Shown here: piece by piece, positions 1-12,120 of the stretch | How positions within the stretch are numbered: the first letter of the stretch is position 1 | Layout of the letters: the number at the start of each line of letters is the position of its first letter | NCBI GenBank assembly: GCA_963681505.1 | Contig: OY811982.1 | Location: 7,882,272-7,946,271 of the forward strand | Length of the DNA stretch: 64,000 bases | Origin: Eunapius fragilis | Lineage: Eukaryota > Porifera > Demospongiae > Spongillida > Spongillidae | Direction of reading: 5' to 3' | The notes under the pieces: model-generated | Told to the model about the DNA's origin: nothing | The model's database searches: none | The model's input: only the letters and a program-made list of their open reading frames with translations | Made by a program: the position numbers and the translations under genes

Positions 1-1446
1 ATTCTTTGTAGTCTAAGTAGTTCACTTCAATAATAATTTTTGATATAGAATCAAATATTAGCTGGAAGTCAGTAATGACATAATCTTTTAGCTGAGGAAT
101 ATCAGCATAGTATAACACTGTGCCTGCATTATCACGCAGAAATGCCAGGGTCATCTCAAACTCATCATCCTTTATACCACATAATTGAGCTATTTTGCAA
201 CATTTTATTTTTTCAACCTTACGCAGGTGTTCAGATTTGGCATATGAGTGCAGAGCAAAGTCAAACACAAGAAAAGGAGCTGGGATATCTTGACAGGTTA
301 TATGAGATACTAACTTTTCAATTTCTGCTTTTACTTTTAGTATATCTTGTTCTTGAAAGTTGTTGATACCAATGATTAAATCTTCAATGCTTTTTATTTT
401 CATGGATTTATAAGGTTTTGATTCTCGCAGCCAGCCACGCAATGATGTGGCAATATTTCTTATTGTAGTCATCTTTAGGTCTTCAGAGCCCTCCAGTTTA
501 TCTTTGTGTGTGCCAACTAGTAAAATCGGAGAACCACCATCAAAAAATGAACATACACTGGAGAGAGCATGGAAAATGACCTCCTTAACCACATAACTGT
601 CTTGCCATGAGTGCTCCTTTCCATCACTTGGTTGGTACCGGACTGGCTTAGACTCTGTTAGACCATCTGTTAGCTTGAATATTATAAGTGTTACCGAAGG
701 ACCACTGATTAGAAGAGGAAATATTTCTTGAAAGGTGGGTTGCCCGCCTCCATCAATCACTTGCAGAAGCATTGAATTGTTGAGGAAATGAAGAGCACTT
801 AATACCTCTGACCATTGCCCTGTTTTAACTGCATTTAAAAACAACTGCCGAATGTCTATGTTTGAATTGGTTTTTTGCACTTCAGCTACATCAGATGAAG
901 TACTGGTCACCTGATTGGTTTCCACGGTTTGCATTGAATTAGATGTTTTTTCTGCTTCAGATATGCTGGTAGCTGTGGTTGTAGTAGCAGCTTGTTGCAC
1001 ATGTGGCTTTCCTAAATTCAGATGCCCAATTATAGCATTGGAAGTAGGCAATAATGAAACATTCTGGCTTATAACGTTGGATTGTGGTAATTTTAATTTA
1101 TGTTGTATGTTCTCATGTTTAGATAGTTCAAGGTCTAAGGAACGCAGTAACATTTTAGCAATGTCATCTAATTCTTTGACAGTCCACCTCCATTCATTGT
1201 TTTCTCCATTTTGTGCTAAAATGCGCTCAATCAAAATAGGACTACCAATCTCTGCAATGGGTGTACTTGGTTCAGGAGTGCTACACATTTGTAGCATATC
1301 CTTTGTATTTCTAAGGAGTTGCTTACGAAGGGTGGTTTTCCCAGCTCTTGGGGTTCCATAGAAAATAAGCTTTCCAATCTTGAAACCACGAAATGAAATA
1401 TCTTTGTAATCAGCCAAGATGCTTGACAACTTTTGAGCTAAAATAT
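1..1446 (-). CDS. Roc-COR-type GTPase exon of gene A (partial)
   Basis: This open exon starts at an acceptor (TTTGCAG) at 1446 in phase 1 and runs off the window without a stop. It shows a P-loop in the context YGTPRAGKTTLRK, a G3-like VIDGGGQPTFQE about 240 residues in, a G4-like GTHKD, and then a COR-like region with PAPFLVFDFALH, CGIKDDEF and AGTVLYYADIP. Roc-COR modules are GTPases that act as signalling or oligomerisation switches in LRRK, DAPK and MFHAS-type proteins. Here it follows the FN3 exon in matching phase. It is a paralogue of the exon at 22391-24519 but is clearly diverged from it, unlike the neighbouring exons. Function beyond GTP binding is not inferable. Confidence 0.85.
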
Positions 1447-2323
1447 CTGCAAACAACAGGAACAGAGATTATCTAGTAAATACGAAGGAGACCTGATACA
1501 AACGCACTTAAAACAGTACCTGAAGCACAACAGTGTAGAAAAACAAACATGCCTTGAGATGGATGATCAAAATGAAAATAGTTTTTTTTGCAATTCAAAA
1601 AGCAGTGGATTGTATGTATTATAACAAACCTGGGTGTTAGCCCGTCACATCTATTCTCTCCTGCCTATTTAGGGTAGAATTTGAAGTGTTCTAATCATGG
1701 ATTGATGGGTGTTAAACAACCTTTTAAAATGGCATCTGCACTACTGTCCTACCAGGACACCTCTTAGGCATTCGCACCACACCAGTTCTCGATTCTTGTC
1801 TCGCAATTTGTACCGTGAAATGCAATCTTCCTCCACCCACTTTATGCCGCCATCTTAAATACCACGCACGGCAAAAGGACTGGCTATTGAGATTAACATT
1901 TGTGCCGGCTATTATTGGACAGAGCATGACACATGCTGCCTGCTGGAAGAGCAAGGTTGTTAATGTCATCGTAACTATTCAGGTAGGTACAAGCAAAGCC
2001 AAAAAGGGAGGCAGCTTCTCATCATTAAACAAGGACTATATAGTGCTAGAGTTCTTACGGTTTTTGCTAACAGTGAATCTGATGTTGCTGCTTTTCATTA
2101 GTTGAACATTACGTTTGAACGCTAAACTGGTTTAACACACTTTTAATATTGAACGGTCAATGAACCAAATACCATGTTAAGTTTGACATTAGTATACCTG
2201 CCTCCAGAAAAAGAACAGGTAGCTTTTTTTAATCCCATGCAATACGCAAAACGTTGTGACTTGACGAAAAGACAAAATGCAACAGGAGAGAGCCAGATGA
2301 GAAGAGGAACGCGCACAGCGTGA
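1447..2323. other. Intron sequence, nothing recognised
   Basis: This is the proximal part of the intron between the FN3 and Roc-COR exons of gene A. The small open frames here lack recognisable motifs and have no counterpart elsewhere in the window. Confidence 0.5.
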
Positions 2324-2992
2324 GTGGGAGGGATAGCAGAAGAATTAAAGGGCGCAACAAGAATGAGAAGCGCAAGAGCGCACATGGATAAGCTAATAAA
2401 AATCGTGGAAGAGCAAAAGTCCTCGTCATTGTCGAAGGTGGCTACAGAACTAAGCGTAAAGCTGGTTTCCCTGACTGAGCGTGACGATAGAGTCCTACCT
2501 GGTTACATTCGAAAGAATCATGGTAGCACATAAGGTAGACAAGAGGCGGTGACCTAGGACGCGTATAAGAATCGCGTCAGGTCATCGAAGCGGACGGAGG
2601 TAGAAACAAACCGAGAGTTTACAGTACGGATGATGGACTCGTTGTTGGTAGTGGCTCAACGAGCACAAGATGATAAACCAGGTTCATCAGGTCCTGGGCA
2701 TTGAACAGTTCCTGATCCCACTGGACAAGTTTGTGGCTGGTGGAGCGGAAGCCAAAGATGTGCCTTCAGGCTGGTGAGTGGCTTGATGTACGAGCAGGCG
2801 AGGAGACAATGTGTCAGGCCTCTCAAGCCGAGGGACAAGCTAATGAAGCTGTTTCAGAAAGAGACTGGTGATGGGGACAAGGATGCTGGTCTGAAGGAGG
2901 GCCAACAGCCCCCAGCGCCACCTACCAGATGTTACAACTGTCGTAACACAGCAAAAAACGCGTCGAATCAATTCTTGGTTTTCTATTGATAT
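2324..2992 (+). pseudogene. gag remnant of an LTR-type retroelement
   Basis: Three disjoint frames resemble the gag remnants at 4.4, 31.4 and 35.9 kb. They end with the first half of a zinc knuckle (CYNC at about 2932-2943), immediately followed by the start of the MITE seen at 31538 and 36044. The copy is cut at about 2993, where the FN3-unit repeat begins. It lies in an intron of gene A in the opposite orientation. Confidence 0.55.
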
Positions 2993-4020
2993 GTCACAAT
3001 ACTGGTCTATATTAATTTTAAATCACGGGCCATTAATAAATTTATTAGTCAAACCAGGCAATTTTAGAACCACATATTTTTATATCTCATTCTACCTGAC
3101 TGAATCTCATGTTTCCAAACCTTCCCCCTCCCACGTGAATATATTGTTATTAGATTCATTCTTGAATTTCTGGATATGCATGCTTGTATAAGGCCCTACT
3201 CTTCCTCCATAATTGAGGCTGCAGCACATGATTCATTTTCTAAAAGTTTAGGATAATATAAGTGTTTTTGATGAATTTAAATGTGCATTGCTGTCATGCA
3301 TATACATCAATCTGCCGTATTGTGTCATCAAGCAAAATGCCTGTTAAGTATGGCTGAAATGAGCCCTTATATAATTTTACTGTTGGCAGTAAGAAGCTTC
3401 ACAGTGGTAGCAGCTGTAGTGACGATGAATACATGGATGATGACCCTGACTATACAATGCATCGAGTATAGCCTTGTTTATAATGAGGATGCCCTCATTC
3501 CCACGACTATAAATACCTTATCAGACCTAGTTTCCAACCCAGAACAGCTGTAAAGCAGGTTCCATACAGGATTGATGCTGCATAATATTTCTCTGTGTGT
3601 CAATGTTCTAAGCTGCAGTTCACGATACTTATATAATGCACTTGTGACATATAAATGAACACTTTAGATTAGGGCTAAAATAATCTGCATAACATTAAAA
3701 GCATTGGCAATCACTTTTAAAACTCAATGTGGTGCAAAGAGCTTGGCAATGAACAGAAATTTAATTCAGAAACTATTAATGGTCCCTTCAGTACTGAAAA
3801 AAAATCTGAAATGATCTCAATTCTCAAATCTGGGCTACAACCCATGCATGATGGTTATATAACAAACAAAAGTAATTAATATTCATAGAACTCAGAGCAG
3901 CATACTTCATAAACTATAATGGTTATTGATGATACACCTAACCCTAATCCTATAACCCACAAGTAATTGCAATAAGTGAAGATATTGACTAACATGCTGT
4001 GAATAGCACACTATACTCAC

Positions 4021-4302
4021 CATCTTCAAGAGTGCTGGCAATGATTGGAGTGCTGTTGACCCCATAATCCACTGTCTTGGCCCTCACACGTATGGTGTAC
4101 TCAGTGTGTGGTCTTAGACCAGTCAGCTCAGTACTAGTAGCATTTCTAGCAACATCATGAAGCCATTCACTTTCACCATGTAGAGTGTAGCTGACTTGAT
4201 AACCTCTGATGATACCATTTACATCATGTGGTGGTTGCCAAGATATGGTCATGGATGTAGCTTTGATACTGTCAGCCTTTAATCCAATTGGAGGAGAAGG
4301 AA
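4021..4302 (-). CDS. Fibronectin type III domain exon, gene A
   Basis: This 282-nt exon is phase 1 at both ends, with acceptor CCCCAG and donor GTGAGT. It encodes one 94-residue FN3 domain with typical landmarks: SPPIGL start, the B-strand tryptophan in ISWQPP, G-YQVSY in the C strand, and TELTGLRPHTEYTIRVRA with the conserved leucine and tyrosine. FN3 domains are beta sandwiches used for binding or spacing. It is near identical to the five FN3 exons of gene B. Unlike those it carries VNSTP and VARNAT variants. Confidence 0.9.
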
Positions 4303-4339
4303 CTGGGGAGGGAGAAAATATTACAATACTGGTCTAAAT

Positions 4340-4830
4340 TAATTTTAAATCGACGGACCAACTATACGTAGATGAAATTGGTCAAAATCATCTACACCTT
4401 GACAATACTTGAAAGCAAGTTTCGGGTATTTTTAAACGTTTAAATCGGTGTCAAAATGGAAGTAATGAGCAGGCTTCTCAAGCCAAGGGACAAGCTAATG
4501 AAGCTATGTTTCAGGAAGAGACTGGTGATGGGGACAAGGATGCTGGTCTGAAGGAGGGCCAACTTGTGCAAAAGAGCCCCCAGCACTGCCTACCCAGATG
4601 TTACAGGAGATTGTCACCAGCGCCAGTTATGAAAGATCTTGGAGAGGAAGGAATGTGGCCTCCCAGACGGAGGACAACGTGGTTGAGAAAAATGCTGACG
4701 CGGAGCAAGAGGAAACTGATGGTCCAGGTGTTGATGCTGAGGGGACAACTATGACAGTCTTGGTGGAGTCGATGGAAAGAAACTAAGGAAGTTGCAACTG
4801 GAGGATGGGACATTGAAAGCAGTACGAGAG
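4340..4830 (+). pseudogene. Internally deleted gag-protease remnant
   Basis: The remnant matches the element at 35765-36950 at both ends, but about 700 bp are missing from the zinc knuckle through the protease. The join is visible where a GATGTTAC sequence runs directly into AGGAGATTGTCACC near 4600. It sits in the intron between the DD2 and FN3 exons of gene A, on the opposite strand. Confidence 0.6.
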
Positions 4831-4929
4831 ACACCCTAATCCTAACCCAAATAAATACAAGTAATTGCAATAAGATCTGATTATGTGAAGCTATTGACTA
4901 ACATGCTGTAAATAGCACACTACACTCAC

Positions 4930-5283
4930 CATCTTCAAGTGTGCTGGCAATGATTGGAGTGCGTATATACTTATTACGTACTGCGTCAGCAAGAGCATCT
5001 TCACCGACAGCATCCTTCTTGAGAACATCAATTAATGTGTTCCAAGAGTAAGATTCAGGATATTGTTTCCTCCATTCTTTGAAGACCTGTCTAAAATATC
5101 TTTCATGAGAATTGGAGTATTTACAATTTTCATCTTGTATTCTGTCCAAAGTATTGGTTGACAGTTTCAGTTGAATGCCAACTTGTCGCCACTTAGTAGG
5201 GATTACCTCAGCAACATCACTAGGTGTTGGTTTCAGCGACCATAACATATCAGTTTTCACCATCGCAGAAAAGGCATGGAGGT
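4930..5283 (-). CDS. Death domain 2 exon with FN3-derived 3' end, gene A
   Basis: The exon is 354 nt, phase 1 to phase 1. About 105 residues look like a death domain: TPSDVAEVIPTKWRQVGIQL, then LDRIQDENCKYSNSHERYFRQVFKEW and SWNTLIDVLKKDAVGEDALADAV. The last 10 residues (PIIASTLED) and the donor with its downstream intron are identical to the 3' end of the FN3 exons. Death domains make homotypic contacts in apoptotic and immune signalling complexes. The join to the Kelch exon 6147-6297 is in phase. The copy in gene B is at 37047-37400. Confidence 0.8.
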
Positions 5284-6146
5284 CTAATGGCACGACAATA
5301 GAAATGACATGTAAAGGAAATTATTTATAATTAACACAAACAAGCAATATAGTATGGAATAATGTCCATGAAGGGACTTCTGCTGCTTAAAAAGTTGGAT
5401 AGTTTTAGCTGGAGAGTTGCATGCATCATTCTTCAACTGCACAACTACAGGGCAATCCAGGAAATTACATATGGTTTTTCTGAAATCTAGTGCCTTTAAC
5501 ACTTGATGATAGTTAGAACTTTTAACATTTTTGTAAAGAGTACTAGTTGCCAAATCATTTGGAGTGAAAAGTCTATATACTCTATGACATTGAGAAAGTA
5601 GACATATACATATACGCAGTCCAACAAATTGCTTCTAATGCTTGAAGTTCTGATGTTATGAAATTGTACACTGAAAATTTCATGGCGAGTGTTATCATGC
5701 CCTAATGCAATTGCAATGAAATAACACAAATATTACTTCATAAAATCACGTTAATTATTCAAATTAGCAATATGTTCAATTCTGTAAGAAGTACACTGCA
5801 CACCTTCAAGTACTAATGAACACTAACTCATTGTATAGTTTACAATTGTAAATATGCAAAATGAATAAAACAAATAAATGCAATCATCAACACAAACATT
5901 AATTATTATTTTACTTTGTGCCAGTACAGATTGCATTTTAAAAGATGGGTACATTACTTATGCGGTGCAGCAGTTGGTTCAAAGGTTTTCTTCTGTACAA
6001 AGTGAACTATAAATCCAATTACATATAAAGTAACAATCTTCATTCAATATGGTATGACTACAACAATGTCTCCAAGTAAATGTTATAGTACTATACTAAA
6101 ATATTGGTACCTTGTGCGAAGTTACATTGTGAATACTGTAACGCAC
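5284..6146. other. Intron between Kelch and DD2 exons
   Basis: No supported exon was found. Two open stretches (about 5284-5553 and 5959-6050 on the minus strand) are conserved in copy B, but so is all surrounding intron. Neither fits the phase of the neighbouring splice sites. Confidence 0.5.
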
Positions 6147-6297
6147 CAAGACAAAAAACTGTAGTATTGGACATTGGTTCTGGATGCTGACCAGTTTCTT
6201 CACGACCTCCAAATACAACTACTTGTAGCTTGGTGGGATCTAGCGAGACACATGTAGCTGTATGCCAGTATCGCTTCACATCGGAAGAAGTGGTGAG
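6147..6297 (-). CDS. Kelch exon 4, gene A
   Basis: The 151-nt exon is phase 0 to 1. It contains a Kelch blade: YWHTATCVSLDPTKLQVVVFGGR with the diagnostic paired glycines. Its donor (CTTG then GTGCGT) leaves phase 1, matching the DD2 exon. An alternative donor about 40 nt downstream is possible. Confidence 0.75.
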
Positions 6298-6520
6298 CTT
6301 TGGATGAAAAATCAAAATAAATAAAAGCGTACCCATGGTAGACACTTTCTTAATTAGAGAATTTTCTTATAATGGTTAAATTCATACACCACCTAATAAG
6401 GAGTCCAAAATATTACATGAGATGTTTCCACTTGACATTACGAACACAAATGGTACATACTCCCAACAATGGTCATTCTAGCAAAGGTTCAATTGCTTTA
6501 AAACCTTGTGCCATGCCTAC

Positions 6521-6694
6521 CTGCTTCCACTTCTTGTCATCATAGTTAAATATCCACATCTCTCCTGAGGTGCTATTAGCATTTATATTTCCTCCGGTGA
6601 TCAAAATTGTATTATTTGCCAAGACCTGTGAAGTGGTATGAAATTTTCTTTCTTTTGGTACGTCAGGGCCCTGGATAATAAGTTTATTCCATTT
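6521..6694 (-). CDS. Kelch exon 3, gene A
   Basis: The 174-nt exon is phase 0 at both ends. It encodes GPDVPKERKFHTTSQVLANN followed by ILITGG and MWIFNYDDKKWKQ, a complete Kelch repeat with GG and the later tryptophan. The acceptor is CTGACAG and the donor GTAGGC. Confidence 0.8.
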
Positions 6695-7959
6695 CTGTCA
6701 GATTACAAAGGTCATAATTAATACAATTACACATATCTGCGTAGTACCACATAGCTATATTAGAAAAATTAATACTTCGTTGTAACATGCTTCAATTCAA
6801 GCAGATTATTATAAAACCTTATAAGACCACAGATTTGTCACAATAGGGTTACGGGAGTAAGTAATCGTGTAGTCAGCTGAGTAGTTTACCTTTGGGAAAC
6901 ATTTGTTACCCAAAGGTAACGCGTGATCATTTAACATTGTTAGAGCTTACAAAGACTGGTAAAAAAACACGGTAATAACAAAAATTCTACATTATACGTT
7001 TTGACCTCCTAGGTGACAAATGTCTCCCTAGGATGACAGTATCTAGGATGACAGTAGTCATTTAAAGGAGTGAATGTGTAACTGTATGGCACAGATGCAT
7101 ATAACAGTACATAACAAAGTAGCATAGCCAGCCCAGTTTGGAATTTCACATTCCTTTGAGCACATGCAGATTATACGTATGGATGAATTATGTCATCATA
7201 ATCCATAATAAACATGGGACAGTTGAAAATTTCATGCTGCTATATTGACATATAAAGGTATAAACATGCTTCACATTAAAATCGCCAAATGCCATTGACT
7301 TCCTATTTCTTTATACTACCATTTCTTTATGGTAGCATACATTTTGGGGTATTGCATTAGCATTGTGCCAGTGTGGCAACGTCTGACACTCCTTGGGGTT
7401 CCCACCTGTCATATCCTGCTGCAGGAAAATTATATTCACTTCCAAATTTGGTAAATACTTGGAGGGATCATGTACCTATTGATTTGTCCTGTTTTTAGTT
7501 TATCTGTTGTAAAGATATAGTTGTGCAAAGTGTGTGCACATATTCCCACTTGATTCATGGCAATGATAATGAACCTGCTTCCCATACATTTGATGGGATG
7601 TGATTTGCATAAATCATTGGCAGGAATCAAGCAGGAAAATGTGCATGCAATATTTTCGCAATGATAAAGTATGAATTAACAAACAGGTTAAGTCAATAGT
7701 GACAGGACTGTTCTATGTACACGCAGAAGGATATTCAAGTTTTGAACCCCTAGTGGTAACGCCCCTATTTATTTTTGGAGAGGACTTAAAAGACAGAAAA
7801 ACTATGTCATAGAGAAATGGTGTGGTAGGATGAGACGCAAATAGTGGCAGCTTAATCATTCGGAAGTTATAGCAATTTAAACAGAGAGCATTAAAAAATA
7901 AAGTTGCAAAGCGAAAATTTCATGTGAACTGTCCCCATACATACACATATCTAACATAC
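6695..7959. other. Intron of gene A
   Basis: Non-coding by every sign seen and conserved in copy B (38812-40042). It includes a stretch (about 7690-7770) that resembles a stretch near 60500-60600, suggesting a dispersed repeat. Confidence 0.5.
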
Positions 7960-8094
7960 CCACTCCAGGAGGTCAAGGATATAAATCGTGCTAACACTTT
8001 TTTTTGCTTCAGTTCCTCCATACTTAAACACACAGTTGTCATGAAGAAGTACGAAAGAAAAACCATTACATGGTGGTGGTACCTCATGTGAGGG
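7960..8094 (-). CDS. Kelch exon 2, gene A
   Basis: The 135-nt exon is phase 0 at both ends: PPPCNGFSFVLLHDNCVFKYGG followed by STIYILDLLEW. This is one Kelch blade, although the second glycine doublet context is less canonical. The acceptor is TTTCAG and the donor GTATGT. Confidence 0.75.
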
Positions 8095-8155
8095 CTGAAA
8101 CTTCCAGGATCCTGCCATACAATACATCAGATATGCATTCATAAGTATGGCATAC

Positions 8156-8683
8156 ATTGGTTGACATACTTGACTGTGCTTCAAAGATGTAGAGGTCATT
8201 AGTCCAACACTCTTCTCTTGTTCCATTACATTCATACTTCGCTCCATTATGTTTGCGTTGAGGTGGACAGCCATAACCCCCGAACAATACGAGCAAATCC
8301 TTCCAGACGACCATCCCAGCAGCAGCTTTTTTCCCGGGAGCATTTTCAGGATCACCGCCACTGATTTCCTTCCATTCCATGGAACCAAGTGTAAGCATAT
8401 ATAAGGAATTGCTAAATGAACCATGGTATCCACCATACACATACAGTTGGCCTCTGTCTTCAGAAAATGCGTGTGTGCAACGTTCTGGCCATTGGGGGAA
8501 ATCCCCTTTTGCATGTAACTGTGTCCACTTCATCTGGACAGGATCAAATTCCTCGACTACAGATATGAGATCATCCTTTTCAGATAGGTTCTCGATGCGG
8601 CCTCCCCAGATGTAAACTTTCCCCCGGTATGCAACAGCCACATGGCTCCAGCGAGAGATCGGTTCATATAGACCACTAGCCAT
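8156..8683 (-). CDS. Kelch exon 1, gene A (three blades)
   Basis: About 176 residues carry three Kelch repeats: SRWSHVAVAYRGKVYIWGGR, RCTHAFSEDRGQLYVYGG and KKAAAGMVVWKDLLVLFGG. Each has the aromatic-x-hydrophobic-GG signature. Kelch blades fold into a propeller that usually binds protein ligands. With exons 2-4 there are six blades, a usual propeller size. The 5' end follows a polypyrimidine acceptor (TTTTTTCAAG). The 3' donor is the uncertain point: AAT followed by GTATGC is in phase 0 with exon 2, but copy B lacks that GT. Confidence 0.8.
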
Positions 8684-8724
8684 CTTGAAAAAACATGCAT
8701 CAGAGTAAAATATGGCGAATCATG

Positions 8725-11272
8725 TTTATAGTGTACCCACTCCCACCCCCTTTATAGTGTACCCACTTCCACCCCTTTATAGTGTACCACTCCCACCCTC
8801 CCCTTATAGTGTACCTACTCCCACCCCTTTATAGTGTACCCACTCCCACCCCCTTTATAGTGTACCCACTCCCACCCCCTTTATAGTGTACCCACTCCCA
8901 CCCCCTTTATAGTGTACCTACTCCCACCCCCTTTATAGTGTACCCACTCCCACCCCCTTTATAGTGTACCCACTCCCACCCTCCCTTATAGTGTACCCAC
9001 TCCCACCCCTTTATAGTGTACCACTCCCACCCTCCCTTATAGTGTACCCACTCCCACCCCCTTTCTAGTGTATCCACTCCCACCCCCTTTATAGTGTACC
9101 CACTCCCACCCCCCTCAATAGTGTACCCACTCCCACCCCTTTATAGTGTATCCACTCCCACCCCCTTTATAGTGTACCCACTCCCACCCCCTTTAGAGTG
9201 TACCCACTCCCACCCCCTTATAGTGTACTCACTCCTGCCCCATTTATAGTGTACCCACTCCCACCCCCTTTATAGTGTACCCACTCCCACCCCCTTATAG
9301 TGTACTCACTCCTGCCCCCTTTATAGTGTACCCACTCCCACCCCCTTATAGTGTACTCACTCCTGCCCCCTTTATAGTGTACCCACTCCCACCCCCTTTA
9401 TAGTGTACCCACTCCCACCCCCTTATAGTGTACTCACTCCTGCCCCCTTTATAGTGTACCCACTCCCACCCCCTTTATAGTGTACCCACTCCCACCCCCT
9501 TTATAGTGTACCCACTCCCACCCCCTTTATAGTGTACCTACTCCCACCCCCTTTATAGTGTACCCACTCCCACCCCTTTATAGTGTACCCACTCTCACCC
9601 CCTTTATAGTGTACCTACTCCCACCCCCTTTATTGTGTACCCACTCCCACCCCCCTCAATAGTGTACCCACTCCCACCCTCCCTTATAGTGTACCCACTC
9701 CCACCCCCTTTATAGTGTACCCACTCCCTTTAGAGTGTACCCACTCCCACCCCCTTTATAGTGTACCCACTCCCACCCCCTTTATAGTGTACCCACTCCC
9801 ACCCCCTTTATAGTGTACCCACTTCCACCCCCTTTATAGTGTACCCACTCCCACCCCTTTATAGAGTACCTACTCCCACCCTCCCTTTATAGTGTACCCA
9901 CTCCCACCCCCTTTATAGTGTGCCCACTCCCACCCCCTTTATAGTGTACCCACTCCCACCCCCTTTATAGTGTACCACTCCCACCCCCTTTATAGAGTAC
10001 CTACTCCCACCCCTTTATAGTGTACCCACTCCCACCCCCTTTATAGTGTACCCACTCCCACCCCCTTATAGTGTACTCACTCCTGCCCCCTTTATAGTGT
10101 ACCCACTCCCACCCCCTTTATAGTGTACCCACTCCCACCCCCTTTATAGTGTACCCACTCCCACCCCCTTTATAGTGTACCCACTCCCACCCCCTTATAG
10201 TGTACTCACTCCTGCCCCCTTTATAGTGTACCCACTCCTACCCCCTTTATAGTGTACCCACTCCCACCCCTTTATAGTGTACCCACTCCCACCCCCTTTA
10301 TAGTGTGCCCACTCCCACCCCCTTTATAGTGTACCTACTCCCACCCCCTTTATAGTGTACCCACTCCCACCCCCTTTATAGTGTACCCACTCCCACCCCC
10401 TTTATAGTGTGCCCACTCCCACCCCCTTTATAGTGTACCCACTCCCACCCCCTTTATAGTGTACCCACTCCCACCCTCCCCTTATAGTGTACCCACTCCC
10501 ACCCCCTTTATAGTGTACCCACTCCCACCCCCTTTATAGAGTACCCACTCCCACCCTCTTTATAGTGTACCCACTCCCACCCCCTTTATAGTGTACCCAC
10601 TCCCACCCCCTTTATAGAGTACCCACTCCCACCCCCTTTAGTGTACCCACTCCCACCCTCTTTATAGTGTACCCACTCCCACCCCCTTTATAGTGTACCC
10701 ACTTCCACCCCCTTTATAGTGTACCCACTTCCACCCTCTTTATAGTGTACCCACTCCCACCCCCTTTATAGTGTACCCACTTCCACCCCCTTTATAGTGT
10801 ACCCACTCCCACCCTTTTATAGTGTACCCACTCCCACCCCCTTTATAGTGTACCCACTCCCACCCCCTTTATAGAGTACCCACTCCCACCCTCTTTAGTG
10901 TACCCACTCCCACCCTCTTTATAGTGTACCCACTCCCACCCCCTTTATAGTGTACCCACTTCCACCCTCTTTATAGTGTACCCACTCCCACCCCCTTTAT
11001 AGTGTACCCACTTCCACCCTCTTTATAGTGTACCCACTCCCACCCCCTTTATAGTGTACCCACTTCCACCCTCTTTATAGTGTACCCACTTCCACCCCCT
11101 TTATAGTGTACCCACTCCCACCCTTTTATAGTGTACCCACTCCCACCCCCTTTATAGTGTACTCACTCCCACCTCCTTTATAGTGTACCCACTCCCACCC
11201 CCTTTATAGTGTACCCACTCCCACCCCCTTTATAGTGTACCCACTCCCACCCCCTTTATAGTGTACCCACTC
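8725..11272. repeat. 26-27 bp minisatellite, about 98 units (gene A intron)
   Basis: The consensus unit is TTTATAGTGTACCCACTCC followed by CACCCCC. It is repeated head to tail with variant classes, such as GTACTCACTCCTGCC, units with CACTTCC, and units shortened to CACCCTC. On the minus strand the unit is G-rich with GGGGG and GGGAGTGGG tracts. It lies within the intron between the linker exon and Kelch exon 1. Confidence 0.97.
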
Positions 11273-11293
11273 AACCTCATCTTTCATGCTTAC

Positions 11294-11484
11294 ATCAGTG
11301 CCGGGAGTGGACAGGAGATGTTTCGCACAAGCAGTGTGTTCCAACCCTACAAAGGACCAAATCAGTGGCGCACACATGGGCAAATATTTATCATTACCAT
11401 TCACTGATTCAGACGCTGTTTGTGGTGGCTGTGGGACACTTGTATCACATGTTGCAGCTTGCTGATCCTGCTTAGCAGCTATGT
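11294..11484 (-). CDS. Linker exon between DD1 and Kelch, gene A
   Basis: The 191-nt exon is phase 1 to 0 and begins DIAAKQDQQAATCDTSVPQP. It is low in recognisable structure, with a Pro/Gln/Thr-rich start and a cysteine-containing end. The donor is a good GTAAGC. The orthologous exon in copy B contains an in-frame TGA. A shorter version ending at 11402 is conceivable but would not join the Kelch exon in frame. Confidence 0.6.
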
Positions 11485-11835
11485 CTGTACAAGAAAACTT
11501 TCTCATTATAAAGATAATGACTCTGTCGTATGTGGTAATATATAATACTTACATGGCAGCCAGAATCCTTCGCCTCAGTTTTACACATTAAAAAATACAG
11601 TGCAAAGAATCCAAATGATTTTTAAAAATTATAGTCATTAGACCGTCTATTTTCAGCCTTTAAAGAGTTCGTAAATAGCCTGCCAGGCGCAAAAATTCTT
11701 ATGGCTGCCATGTCATTAATTGTGTATATTAAATTGATAATGTTTCATCAAGCATATGCTCATTCCCTATATGCTCATATAATGAAACTACAAGCTGAAA
11801 TTTACGTATTGTATATATGAAACAACGTTACCTAC

Positions 11836-12120
11836 CTTCAGCTATAGGTGGTACCAATGCCTTCACTGCCTCAGCTGCCTGGTGGTAGTTTACTTCTTCA
11901 AGTACACCTATCAACACTCTATAAGTAGCCTTGGTCCCTTCCTGTTCCAGCCACTTCAGAAATATTTTGTCTCTCCTTATCTGTTCACCCTGCTCCTCCC
12001 TATCAATGTCTATAATGGCCTGCTCACCCACTAGACGTCTGCCTACCACCTTCCAATCAAAACTAAAGGACAAAGCCACTTTGTTCATGTGTTCAACACT
12101 GCACTGCGAGTCCAGGGGGT
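11836..12120 (-). CDS. Death domain 1 exon, gene A
   Basis: The 285-nt exon is phase 1 at both ends. The sequence around SFDWKVVGRRLVGEQA, DIDREEQGEQIRRDKIFLKW and ATYRVLIGVLEEVNYHQAAE has the six-helix pattern of a death domain, including the WKxxGRxL start and the W-then-LxxxLxxxxxxxxA end. It directly follows the 2A-like exon, so a StopGo product would begin only a few residues before this domain. Confidence 0.85.

Noticed and set aside
5284-5553. Minus-strand open frame conserved in both copies (ending FLLSCH)
   Set aside because: The whole intron is equally conserved, and no splice pair fits the phases of the Kelch 4 and DD2 exons.
5959-6050. Possible alternative last exon with a membrane-like segment (VTLYVIGFIVHFV)
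   Set aside because: Joining it to Kelch exon 4 at either donor gives another frame without the hydrophobic segment.
8725-11272. CRISPR-like regular array
   Set aside because: Units are contiguous with no unique spacers and the context is an animal intron; it is a minisatellite.
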